Shown here piece by piece: positions 1-10,505 of a DNA stretch of 64,000 nt. The notes under the pieces are model-generated. The model saw only the letters and a list, made by a program, of their open reading frames with translations. It did no database searches and had not been told where the DNA came from. Within the stretch, counting starts at the first letter, position 1. Each line of letters starts with the position of its first letter. The translations under genes were made by a program, and so were the position numbers. The DNA is from Kryptolebias marmoratus (lineage: Eukaryota > Chordata > Actinopteri > Cyprinodontiformes > Rivulidae): contig NC_051450.1 in assembly GCF_001649575.2 (NCBI RefSeq), forward strand, positions 12,177,980-12,241,979, written 5' to 3'.

Positions 1-24
1 CATTAGACAACAATATACTCACCA

Positions 25-590
25 TTACTCCTCCTTTCCATCTAATTTCAAACCAGATATTAGCTCGATAGCTGTGAAATTGACACAGTTATAGTCAATG
101 TGATTTCTAAGGTCAGTTGGCTGTGTCAACTTGTGGGTTGATTGTAAATGTACATCAAATGATTACTTTCTGAGAGTTTCATTAAAATCTGTTCAGGTAC
201 TCAAGATATATTTTGCTAACAGACTGACACAATTGACTCCAATAGTTGATTGCAAAGTTTTAAACAAAATCTTTTTCAGTCAGTTAGTACTCAAAGCATG
301 AGTTAGTGACGACTTCAGCTACTACCACACTAAATTTTAGCTTCATATCTGTAAAACTGACCGAGGTAAAGCACTTTTTTCTTTTTCTAAGATTGATTAG
401 CTGCGGTGGCCATCTTCAATTGACCTAAAATGTTAATCAGTTGTAAATGTACATCCAATGATTACTTTCTAAGAGTTTCAGTAAAATAAAGTCAGTGGTT
501 CATAGGATATTTTGTCAACATACACCACCCACACATACACACAGGCAGTAACACTGTTGCCTGCCTTTTGCCTTTTGGCAGCAAGTACTA
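25..590 (+). repeat. Dispersed repeat family A, copy 1, with two successive units
   Basis: Two successive versions of one unit are visible. Each runs from a 'ctaccacac..aaattttagct' segment through 'gtaaatgtacatc.aatgatta', 'gagtttca.taaaat' and 'ttcaggtactcaagatat'-type segments. The first covers roughly 25-230 and the second roughly 290-590. The same ordered words recur at 5447, 7222 (minus), 38630, 50876, 53300 and 57845 (minus), so this is an interspersed family. The copy ends near 556-585 in a small hairpin-like 'ttgcctgcc...ggcagcaa'. No coding capacity is seen. The superfamily is not identified; it is probably a non-autonomous element. Confidence 0.75.
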
Positions 591-2788
591 ATTAATGCAA
601 AAGTAACATGGCAAAAAAAATCTAAAACCTTATAGTGGTTTGACTCAATGTCTTTGTATTGATTTTTACACCTTTCTTTTCTATAGGGTACTTACTCTAC
701 TTTGTTATGCTTAACACAACGTGTAGCCTTTTTCATACGGACCGTATCTGCTGATGAGTGACAGACCTAGATCTTTAACGAAAATCCCCACTGACTTCTA
801 TGTAAACAAACATCTAATGTAAAAGTGATGCAGTGTATATGTTTGTGTTTTGCCTTTCTCTCCTCAATCAAGTTGTCTTAAACTGAAGCCACCAATACAA
901 AATTGTAACCTTGACACTTTGCAGAAATTTACACTAATGTTCCCTGAAAATGCAACAGGCGTGCCTTGTTCCTTTAACCTCAGAGACCAACAAGAAGGAG
1001 AAACCCGGCTGCTCCATGGGTCTCTGCTGCAGGCAAAATCTGTTAAAAAGTACTCCTTGACATAAGCAATGAGGAGACAAGCAGTTGCTGTTAACATTTT
1101 TCACTTCACTAAGCTGTTGGAACTGTAGACAAAGTGTGAAATGTGGCTCAGGCTAACTAAACAGTGGAATATCCACAGTGTGGAGAGTTAAGAGAAAACC
1201 TGTTCTCAAATGCAAAGTCTCACAAAATGCAGAAAAGGTAATAAAAGTCATCATTTTAGCAATCCAAGATCCAGACGGACTAATGATGGTTAGAAACAAG
1301 ATGATATAAGACTGGTTTAAAAAAAAGGAAACATTTTCCAATTTTTGACTCACGGGTTTTACTTTGTTATTACACTCATTACTCTAAAAATGTATTTTTG
1401 GCATGTCATAGTCTTAGCCATGCTGAAGTTATTCTGCTAGAGGGTTTGTGACACTAAACCTGTGTGATGAGTAGGCTTGTGTTTGTATTTGAAGGCAGAC
1501 TCAAGTCCTTAGTGGTAATAGGAAATCTAAAAATTTTAAAAAGTATAAGTTTATCTTTATTATTATATTCCAACTGATTGGGATGGCTGCTACTAGGTAA
1601 CAGTTTTTTAAAGTCAGTGGGAAGTGCTTAAGTAATGCTCTGCTGCAATTGGTGGTTGGGCTTAAACCAGTATCTAACGGGAGTGCAACTGTTGGAAATT
1701 AGGTGGTGAATGGTAATTTGTGAGGGAATCTCATAAATGTCTGGCAATGAGAAACCACGCGGAAGTCACAAGACATTCTGGAGACATTTGGGAGACGCTC
1801 TGTGAATGCTGTTTACCAAGAAGTTGCGGTCCTGACAGATACCACCTTTCATGACAGAAAACATCTACAGTCTTAACTGTACAAGTCTAAAACCATGCCA
1901 GTCGTGAAAAATTACTGTTAAAACTGGTCTAAACCTGCTAATGTTTATTTCAAAGGTGTACTACAGTAGATTAACTCATAAACATGAGGAATGCTGCTGA
2001 GGAGGGTACAATGTGGGTGGAGGTGGACAACCAAATAACAATCACATTTTTTAAAATCATGCAAAAATAAGCCATGATTTTCAAAAATTGGCTGGCCAAA
2101 ACATGACCACATGGCTTGCTGGTTGCACACAGTTTTCTCACAATTTTGAGTTACCAACTATTCTCCAGCAGTCACAGCCCAGTGAGAAACTGGTTCTAGC
2201 ATTGGTTTGGTCAGATAACAGAATAATTGGGACTTTTTTGCCTTCACTTTCAGAACATTTTTGAACCTATTAAACATTAAAACAGAGTGCTACACTTTTT
2301 TATGCATTATTACAGAGGTTGCTTTAATTTTCAGTTTTTCATCTAGACATGTAAGGTGTATCTTAATTAGGTTAGCCCCTTCAAAGATGGCACATGATTC
2401 CTCACTGTTTATAACAAGAAAAAAATAAAAAGAAGCTTTGAAGGTTTTAGCAGTCTTTTGAAGGAAAAACTAAATTAAAAGAAAACTATTCAGTTTCCAT
2501 TAAACATTGAAGGGTGATATGTACTCCCTTTTGTGCAGAACTTTTCATAAAGCATTTGCATCATGATAAATGTGCATCCTAACAAACAGAACCAAAACAA
2601 CATGTAGTGGGAGGCTTCTTCACATTTCACAAGTATGTATAAGTGCCTACTGGAGATGAGGCTTCAGACTCTTACCAGCTGACCTGAATGTTGCTTTTCA
2701 CATTCTAGTCGATATTGTAGATACAATTAGATCCAAGTGGTATTGATACTGACAAAAAATTGTCATATGGGACTCCTATTCACTGTTC
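591..2788. other. Non-coding stretch, nothing recognised
   Basis: AT-rich sequence with only short chance open frames on both strands (the longest are near 70-77 codons). These lack initiation context, family motifs or splice partners. No repeat family from elsewhere in the window was recognised here. Confidence 0.6.
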
Positions 2789-2890
2789 TTGACATGGTGT
2801 AAGGGAAATACAGCAATTTCCACGCTATACTCTATGCTTTATACTTCCTGCCTCCTGGGCGCTTCCCTTCACCTCCTTCCTATTTCACAG

Positions 2891-3094
2891 AGCAAGAGTG
2901 CAACTCCAGCAGAAAAATCTCCCACTACGAAGACACTGTGTGAACAGAAACTATGGAAAAGAAGGCCTAAAAAAAGGTTTGCACATTCAGCTGAGCATCC
3001 CAAGTGTTCATGTCGGAAAATGACTCAGATGGGGAGGAAGGCCAAAACAAGGAGCTGCATGTTGTGTTTTACTTTTCTTGTGAAGCAAGCATAA
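2891..3094 (+). other. Weak candidate 3'-terminal exon of an unknown gene
   Basis: A pyrimidine-rich run ends in 'tatttcacag' at 2890, which resembles a splice acceptor. An open frame continues from it in phase 0 for 67 codons to TAA at 3092-3094. The predicted segment is rich in Lys and Arg, with several Cys (LCEQ, PKCSCRK, SCMLC) and a basic patch KRRPKKR. I do not recognise a protein family. No upstream exon, poly(A) signal or conserved domain was found. The same frame extends upstream of the acceptor to an ATG at 2789, so the whole 101-codon frame may be chance. Confidence 0.12.
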
Positions 3095-3375
3095 CTGTAA
3101 TGTTCTGAGTCTAACTTGGGTAGCACAAAATCAGGACTGTGGTTCCTTATTATGTAATCAAATATGTTAAATTACCACAGAAGTGGGTTAAGTTTGTTTG
3201 GAGGAATCGCAACGTCCCTATAAAATACCCCAAAAGAAACGTGCCTAGTGCCCAAAACGTTTGGACAGCTGCTTCATAAATCTGACCTGAAAACAGTTCA
3301 CTGATATCAACTGTATATGTGTGGGTTCACATTTCCCCTCAAAAAGCTTGCCAATCTTGCACTAAATGCATTTGG

Positions 3376-3849
3376 TGTTAGGATTCGGTTTTGTTTGTTC
3401 CCCTGTGTTTGATGTTTGTGTTTTGGTCTCCTTTGGGTTTGGTTTTGTTGTGTTCATGTTTCTCTGTGCCTGTCACTATTCACTCCTCCCAGGCACACTT
3501 TGGTCTATCTGCCACGCCCACTTACACCTGCCCCAAGCCTTGATTGTATTCACTCACCTGTGCCCACTTTCTGTAATTACCCTCTGCCTTTAAAACCCGG
3601 TCACTTTCTCCATTTCCTCACTGGTTCATTGTTGTACTCTTGCCTCCCCGATGTGCTGTCCTGTGTTTCCTGCCTGTATGTGTTGCCTCCTGTTTTGCCT
3701 CCTGTGTTCTTATGTTGAGGTTTTGTTATGTTTAGTTCTGCTGCCATGACAGCCTTTGTTTTTGGATTTTGATTATTTATTTGATAAATTAGTTTGTTTT
3801 ATCATGAGTCTGCGTTCTGGGTTTGCTTCCTTCCGCCCCGTTCATGACA
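3376..3849 (+). mobile_element. Probable solo LTR (474 bp, TG...CA)
   Basis: The block starts TGTTAGG and ends CATGACA, so its ends are near-inverted (TGTTA/TGACA) and of TG...CA type. It is flanked by TTTGG (3371-3375) and TTTAG (3850-3854), a 5-base target duplication with one mismatch. Its composition (T- and C-rich with little A, and a CTGCCTGTATG-like promoter-proximal section) differs sharply from the neighbouring AT-rich DNA. No internal retrotransposon coding region adjoins it, so it would be a recombination-derived solo LTR, perhaps of a Gypsy-type element. The two frames of 75 and 100 codons inside it are side effects of the T/C-rich composition. A non-LTR element tail is the alternative. 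Confidence 0.45.
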
Positions 3850-5446
3850 TTTAGTATGCTTTAGCAGAAGCAAAATATAAGTTCAGTTCCCTATGTTTGA
3901 AAAGTACTAGTTCAAAGCTCATCATTTGAAATTCTGAACTAAATTTTGTCCAAAACAGAACTACTTCATGTTTATCTTCCATTTGTTTGACACCTAGCTA
4001 TTCATGCATTGACTGGTAAACTGATGATATTGCATTGCATTTCACTTTCAATCAGCCCTTTCATGGCAATGGCTATCCCCATCTCTCCAAGATTATGGAA
4101 GATCTTTATTATGTGGAGGGAAATATGCTTTCTGTCAAACAATGCCAGTTTTATTCATTTATTTGTTGTTTTTTTGGGGTGTGTTATTTTTTTTTTTTTG
4201 GCACAAGGGAGGAAATTACAAGAAGCCGAGTGAGGACATGTTTAGAATTTTATTTTATCGACTATAACATGAGTCATTATCTTGGGATAATGAAGCTTGT
4301 TTTTTATTCTTTTTTTGGAGAAAATGGGTTAATATATGTTGCTATTTCAAACTAGAAAATATCATTTTCTTGTGCTAAACAAAAATCATTACAATTCCTC
4401 AATTAAATAAGAGGAGTTATTTTATTCAAGCAGACATAAGGACAGTCATGGTGACAACTCATTCAACCTGTAATTGTCACATCAAGGAACATCCATCACT
4501 GATCAACACTTTACCATTAAAGATAATCCCCAAGTGTCATGACAGAGACGCTGAATGATGAAACTGTATGTAACACAAGAGCCACTCATTTTTGTACTAT
4601 AATCCTCTCGTTATCTTGATAAAACAAGCTTTGTTTTTCAGAGATAACACTAGGCTTTGTAATCTGAAGATAAGGATAAAACTAACTTGCGATTGTGAGA
4701 AAATCACATCATAATTAATAATAGCAGGTACAGCCATTCTCGGCTTCCATACAAACACCTTGATTGCAAAAATTAAAACCATTTGTGGCTCTTCAGCTAT
4801 ATTTACATGCAGCAGATTTGTACACAATATATCCTTTTGTCAGGTAATGTAAAAATAGCATATGTACTTTCACTTTATTTGAGAGATTTCTTATGTTGTA
4901 CTGAATCATTTATTTATTTTATATATAATTTCAGTTCCACTTTACACTACTGAAGCTAAAAGAAATCAAACACTGATCTCTGTAGCCATGTTGCTGCCTG
5001 CAGCTCAGGCGTTTGGAGATTACCTGACTGGAGTGATGGTGAGCCAACTCAGATGAGACTCATAGATTCCAGGATTCATGGACTTACAATCCTGAATCAA
5101 ATCTTGCCCTCCTCAATCCTCACATTGCTCTGTGGTGGGATAAAAAGATCATAAACAGCATTGGGTCTGCACTATTCATACACTTGACGTGTCCCACTTA
5201 CACAACCAGCCGTCACTCTCCGTACTCACTGACATACTTTTCAAGTCTAACCTTGAACATAAAGTTATTTTCACTCTTGTATAGAAATATATTCCATCTG
5301 CCTGTTGAGGAGATGATCATTTACATTTATAATCTGGGGCAGCTGCCTTTTTCAGATCTTCCAGGTGGAGACCAAAGTAACACACACACACAAATCAAAG
5401 TAAAGAAGAAGTGTCTCTCTTATTTCAAAAACAAAGAATAATTAAA
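3850..5446. other. Non-coding stretch, nothing recognised
   Basis: AT-rich DNA with a 13-base T run near 4187-4199 and short overlapping chance frames (4009-4355) across it. No motif, splice pattern or family repeat was identified. Confidence 0.55.
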
Positions 5447-5820
5447 TGCCAAGCAGGTCTTGAAGGGATGTATATTGTCCAATGCCTTTCATGCCAGAGT
5501 TTTAAGAGCCAGGACGACATGAGGTATTTTTCTAAAAGACAAACAGGAGTGACTCCAAAAGTAAATGCCAAAATTTCAACTACAGATCTTGTGCAATGTT
5601 AACTACTACCACACGGTTTTTTTTTAGCTCAATACCTGTAAAATTGGCTGCATTATTATCTTTTTTTTTTTTCCTAAAGTTAAGTCAGATGTGGCAGCCA
5701 ACTTGAATTGGGTTGATTCCAAAAGTTAATTCGTTGTAGATGTTCATTTGGTAACATTCTGAGAGTTTCATGAACATCCATCCAGTGGTTCATACAATTT
5801 TATGCTGACACAACATGGCA
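5447..5820 (+). repeat. Dispersed repeat family A, copy 2
   Basis: This copy contains the family's left part ('cctttcatgccagagtttta', 5486-5505), then 'ctactaccacac', 'gtaaaattggctg', 'cttgaattgggttga' and 'gagtttcatgaacatccatc', in the same order as the copies at 50876 and 53300. It has one unit, whereas copies 1 and 6 have two. It has no coding capacity. Confidence 0.75.
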
Positions 5821-6056
5821 CACATGGAAAAATATTAGGCAGTCGATGATCATGGAAACAGTGAAGTGTAGTACAAACAACATTAGAAAATGAAACATAA
5901 CTCTGTCTGGTACAGTTGCCAAAGAACAAAATGGAGTTTAAAAAAAAAGTTTTGGGGGGCATTTTGAAGCCATTTCATATTTAGGTGCTGTGACAACAAA
6001 AGCCCAATCTCCTCTGTGCTTCAGTCATCCAGGAGCATTTGCTCAACTGACCTGAG

Positions 6057-6060
<4 letters not shown>

Positions 6061-6104
<44 letters not shown>
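6061..6104. repeat. (TA)22 microsatellite
   Basis: A perfect TA dinucleotide run of 44 bases. The motif is self-complementary, so extrusion and length variation are likely. Confidence 0.97.
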
Positions 6105-6106
<2 letters not shown>

Positions 6107-7080
6107 ACTGTGCAAAGTTAAAAGGCAGGAGAAGTAAGAATGCGCTAATCTTGTTACTTATCTAAAAGGGTGAAAAAAATCTTTAAATGAATCCTAACAT
6201 GAACAGGAGTTATTACAAAGAGGCTGTGCGTGCATGTACCTGTCAGGAGATGGTTGGACAAGCTTTAGTTAAAAATGAAACTAATATCTAAATGTTTTAC
6301 ACGGACATGGTTACTGGAAGACATTCCAAACTCCATCATAGATTACTCCTATATAAGACAAGTACTGCAGACAGTACGGCAAACATAAAGCAAGAGAGAT
6401 TGCAGTATTTATTTATTTTTAAAAAGTGTAATCTGGGGCATGTCACTTTGAAAGACACCTCTGTACGATGAACATTGATCTGTTCTGTATGACATTTTGT
6501 CCATATTGACTACTGTAATAGTACACCTGTTTTTTTTTTTGGTAAAGCTGCTGTCAACAATGCATGTCGATGTTATCAGTTTTTGTTGTTGCTTGGCAAC
6601 AAACCCAACACCCTGATGTATCTATGGTGACATTTTCCTCTGATGCATTTTTTACTTTAAACTTAAACTAAGTGATTTGTTTTTTGTGGGTTTTTTTACT
6701 ATAACAATCAGAATTTTCTCAGGAATAAAGAACAGACCAGGCAGGAATGGGAGGAAAAATGTCTCTGGATACAGTCACAAGTAAACTATGAAGAAGAACA
6801 GAGCACTGATGAATAAAAACGTGAAAATAATATGTCACTAAAATAGGACAGAAAAGCACCGTGTTGGCAGGGTGGAAGTGGCAGCGCTGAGTATTTCTAG
6901 TTCTTGAAACTGGAACTGGTTGCAGGCACTGGGACTCTCACCTGTCTACGTTCCTACAATTAGGTGCACAAGGAAGCTAGGAAGAGTGCCACTCAGTAAG
7001 TGGTGACAGGGAAGAAGGTGAAGATGGGGGTTTTGGAAAGGTATGCAAGGGGCAATGTGACAGTCTGAAGGAAGAAGACG
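6105..7080. other. Non-coding stretch, nothing recognised
   Basis: Mixed AT-rich DNA with no coding signal and no recognised repeat. A purine-rich section leads into the SINE-like fragment that follows. Confidence 0.5.
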
Positions 7081-7140
7081 GGTGACACGGTGGGTTAGTA
7101 TTGCCTCACAGCAACAAGGTCCTAATTTCATTTTTCTCTG
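7081..7140 (+). mobile_element. Decayed SINE-like (tRNA-related) fragment
   Basis: The stretch 'ggtgacacggtgggttagta' followed by 'ttgcctcacagcaacaaggt' and 'cct' resembles a common teleost repeat head. In that repeat the phrase 'gcctcacagcaagaaggtcc' precedes a GGTTCGAATCC-type B box. Here the B-box position reads 'cctaatttcattttt', so the promoter element is destroyed. Only about 60 bases are recognisable. The SINE class is from memory of fish repeats and has not been checked. Confidence 0.4.
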
Positions 7141-7221
7141 CGGCATCACCAAACATGTTAAAAATGTATTTAGGGTTTGTTTTAATAGTTTGTAACCAAG
7201 CTCATTGATACTATATTCATC

Positions 7222-7680
7222 GTCCGCTGCTGAAGGTGAAGCAGCGATGACATTTTTGTTTGTCAGTGTGTGTGTGTGTTTGTTGGTCTGTAGCTTTAAC
7301 AAAATATCTCATGAACTACCAGACAAATTTTAATGAACCTCTCAGTAAGTAATCATTGGATGTACTTGTACAACTGATTAACTTTTGAAGTTAGTTCAAT
7401 TCAAGAAGGCCACTATGGCTAGCCAGAATTATCCAACACAAAAATGGCTATATCTCTGTCAGTTTTACAGACACGGAGTTAAAACAGTGTGTGGTAGTAG
7501 TTGGAAGTGATCCTCAACACAATGTTAACAGATCTCATAAGATCCCACAATACTGCATAAGGTGTGCAAAACCTCATTTACAAAGTTTGATCAAAAATAA
7601 GACTATTTTAGTTAAAACTCCGGCCTGAAAGGCAGCAGCCAATATGCAATTCATCAATGAATGCTAGACCTTTAATTATG
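7222..7680 (-). repeat. Dispersed repeat family A, copy 3 (reverse)
   Basis: Reading the minus strand from about 7680 gives 'aaaggtctagcattcattga', a Cys-free non-coding body with 'gtttgatcaaa', 'actactaccacac', 'gtaaaactgacagagatata', 'gttaatcagttgta' and 'caatgattactta'. It then ends in a GT-rich tail with 'catttttgtttgtcag' on the plus strand (7250-7265). The order matches copies 5 and 6. This is one of the most complete single-unit copies in the window, about 450 bases. Confidence 0.75.
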
Positions 7681-7852
7681 ATAAATGTAGTGTTTTAACA
7701 TTTCTTAAAATAAGAGCCCAAATGGTATAATAAAACACTACACCCCACTTTAAAAGCCCATATTGAGAGGGATTTGTCCAATATATCACACTACAATATT
7801 GTCACCTTGACACTGCGTCTCCACTAAAAGCACTCTGTGACTTTCTCTTGTG

Positions 7853-7855
<3 letters not shown>

Positions 7856-7890
<35 letters not shown>
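7856..7890. repeat. 35-base T homopolymer
   Basis: An uninterrupted run of 35 T. It could be the poly(A) tail of a retroposed copy lying on the minus strand (its body would be above 7890), but no gene or SINE body is recognisable next to it. A lysine-run frame that crosses it on the minus strand is an artefact. Confidence 0.95.
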
Positions 7891-8494
7891 CTTGGCCATG
7901 ACAATGTTGCCAGGTCTCACAGTGAATGTCAGTTTGGACAATGGAAACGATAAACCCAATTGAAACTTTCAATCTTTGTCCTGCTGATAAGAAACAGAGA
8001 GGGTCCACGAGAGGAAGGAAGGAAGAAGGAAGCTTTCTTTTATTGATGGCCTCGTGCCAGTAACAGCAGACTCTCCATTAGTGTTTTGCGAAAAACAACA
8101 TTTGTGAGCACAGCTCTTTCAGTTCTGCTCAATGTATTTTCTACAGAAAGGGGAGGAAAAGTAAAAGTTTTGGATTTTAAAAAAAAAGCTGAAGAGAAGA
8201 AACCTTTGTGATTTATTGTGTTTACATAAAGACAGATTGATGTTCTGTGTGCAATTCAAAAGGCCTGGCAATAGAAAAGATTTTTACATAGACTGACCAT
8301 TGTGCTGATAATGCAATCTAAACAGTAGAAGAAAAACTCACTATAAAAATTGAAATCACACACCAAGTATAACTCATGTGTTTTCTGTAGACCACATACA
8401 CTGTGGAAATGGTAAAACAACCCTTAATGTGCACTTACAACAAACAAGTTCAGAAGGTTGCTCCCAAGAGAATCTCAAGGGACATTATGAAGGC

Positions 8495-8900
8495 ATAAAG
8501 TCTTAGTTCAGATCATTTGAAGTGAAGGCTTGTGGGAATGCCACAAACAATTATTATCTTACCTGTTGTTGGTAGCACTTTCAGTGACCAATTTCTGACT
8601 GATTGATGAGGTAATGGGTAGTCTGAGCCGGACCAAGACCAAAGTGGATTGCTGCCATCTTAAAACACCTTCAAACTAAAATTTTTAAACCAGTTCAAGC
8701 AATTTTTACATTGCTGTCAGCTTTCCATTAGACTGTTGTTTATATGGATTTCTGTAGAAATTTGCTAATATAAATAGCGACAGCAACCGCTAGCTGTAGC
8801 GCTTCTGGTGGAACCAAACATTGAGCAGGAAAATCCTATTACTTCTGCCAATACAAAACTGACAGCAGTGTAAGGTTTTTATAATAGCAGTCAAGTCAAC
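8495..8900 (+). mobile_element. Inverted-repeat (MITE-like) family B, copy 1, left arm and core
   Basis: It opens with 'cttagttcagatcatttgaa' and 'tatcttacctgttgttggta'. It continues with 'ggtagtctgagc', 'accaagaccaaagtggattg', 'ctgccatcttaaaaca' and a core 'ctagctgtagcgcttctggt', in the same order as other family B copies. The right arm is not seen after about 8900, so the copy is truncated. There is no coding capacity. Confidence 0.7.
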
Positions 8901-10284
8901 TATTATGACATTTATATGAATAATGAAACTTATTTTATATGCCCCATTTCTAAAATTCTGTATACAAAATGTCTTTAAAGTGCAGTACTGTAGTCAGCAA
9001 AAGAAAGCAAAAAAAATCCTATTTTGCAGACTCTTATCTTTTTTTTTTAAAACACTACATGACCAATAGTGTGTGAGCACTCGAGCGTGACACCCTTTCA
9101 TGATTTAACATCCCATTCCAAATCTGCTGCTGTTACAAGCAGCAGGAAAAACTTTCTACAATATTTGAAAACCTTTTGAGGACATAAGTGAGGACAGATT
9201 CCAGCTGACTATCCAGACAGTTTCAGTTCATCTCAAAGGAAATAAAATCATAGGTTGCCATATTAAAGAATCTATCAAAATGCCATGAAACTGGATGCAC
9301 TTTTTGTTTAAAATATCATTCTTGGCAGTATATTAGTATCTGCTTTATTAAATATGGTTAGAGATTTTTTATTATTATTAATTTTTTAACATGCAGACTT
9401 AATTTTCCAGCATTGTTAACAGAGGTGTTGATTAGATCCATCAAAGCCCAATGTAGTGGTCTAACTTCATTTAAGAAAATAACAGAAGAAACGATCTCAG
9501 TGGGGTGTGTGTGTGAGAGCACAACAATTCTGCCTCTATAACAGTGTCCATCAGCTCATTGATCCAAAGACCTTATCAAACAGCATATCTGCAGCTAACA
9601 GTGTTGTGAGGATTGACTTTGCAAATCTCTACCCCCTCTAACTTTCCTTTGGACCTGATCTCAGCCCCTTTGGTCTGCCTCATAATCAGCTGAGTTGAAT
9701 ATGTCAGTGTAGCTTCAGACTGGAGCAGAGTTCTTCTCTTTAGACTCAAAGAATCCCACTTCAGATCTATTTTACCTGATTCTGACAGCGGTTTTATGTT
9801 GGGAAAAGAAAAAAGTTTCAAACAATTTCAAACACTGGAAATAAAAAAAAGACAAGTTTGCTTGTTCATGTGTCCTACAGCTTGTTGACTTTCCATTTGT
9901 GTCGTGTTTAATTGATGCACCTTGTGTAACTGTTGCATCACGGATTAGAAAGAATAAAGTGTGAGAATATCAGTTTCATCAAAAGGAATTGGATAATTGC
10001 AATAGTTGCACTGTCTCATGTTATTTCACAATGATGAGACAGAAGCATACAGCCTGCCTTACTTCCTCAAACCAATTCAAAGATGACACATAGCCATAAC
10101 AACTACAGGCAGCCCCTGTAGAATAGGTATGACATCCTTCAAGTGGAAAAAATAATCTGAGGCAATGTTTCACTACTGTCCAGTAATGTACACCATCAAA
10201 GAGTAATTTAATTTAAGGAATAAATCATCAGACAACTCAACTTCTAACCATATTTTACAAGTAAGACAATAAATAATATATCAA
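8901..10284. other. Non-coding stretch, AT-rich, nothing recognised
   Basis: It includes an ATT-rich low-complexity patch near 9367-9388. The largest frame here, 81 codons on the minus strand (9576-9821), has no recognisable domain and no supporting context. Confidence 0.5.
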
Positions 10285-10505
10285 TCTACGTGATAGTTCA
10301 AATCGTTTGAAGGGAAGTTCTGTGGAAAGGTTATGAGCATGAATATCTTACCTGTTGTAGATAGAACTTAACTTCAATTTGTAGAACTAGAGTTTATTTG
10401 TAATTGGACGGACAAGTTTGCAAGAATGCGGCTGTCTTTAAACCACTTAAGTTTTAAAGGCTTTATAGCAGATCATGTAAATGCTCCTTAACAAACCTTT
10501 ACACC
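10285..10505 (+). mobile_element. Family B copy 2, left arm only
   Basis: It begins with 'gatagttcaaatcgtttgaa' and 'gttctgtggaaaggttatga', then 'atatcttacctgttgtagat', which are the family's outer-arm words, and decays by about 10500. No right arm follows. Confidence 0.65.

Noticed and set aside
3366..3718. Two overlapping frames of 75 and 100 codons
   Set aside because: They lie in the T/C-rich probable solo LTR. Leu/Cys/Pro-rich composition follows from the base bias and two registers are open at once.
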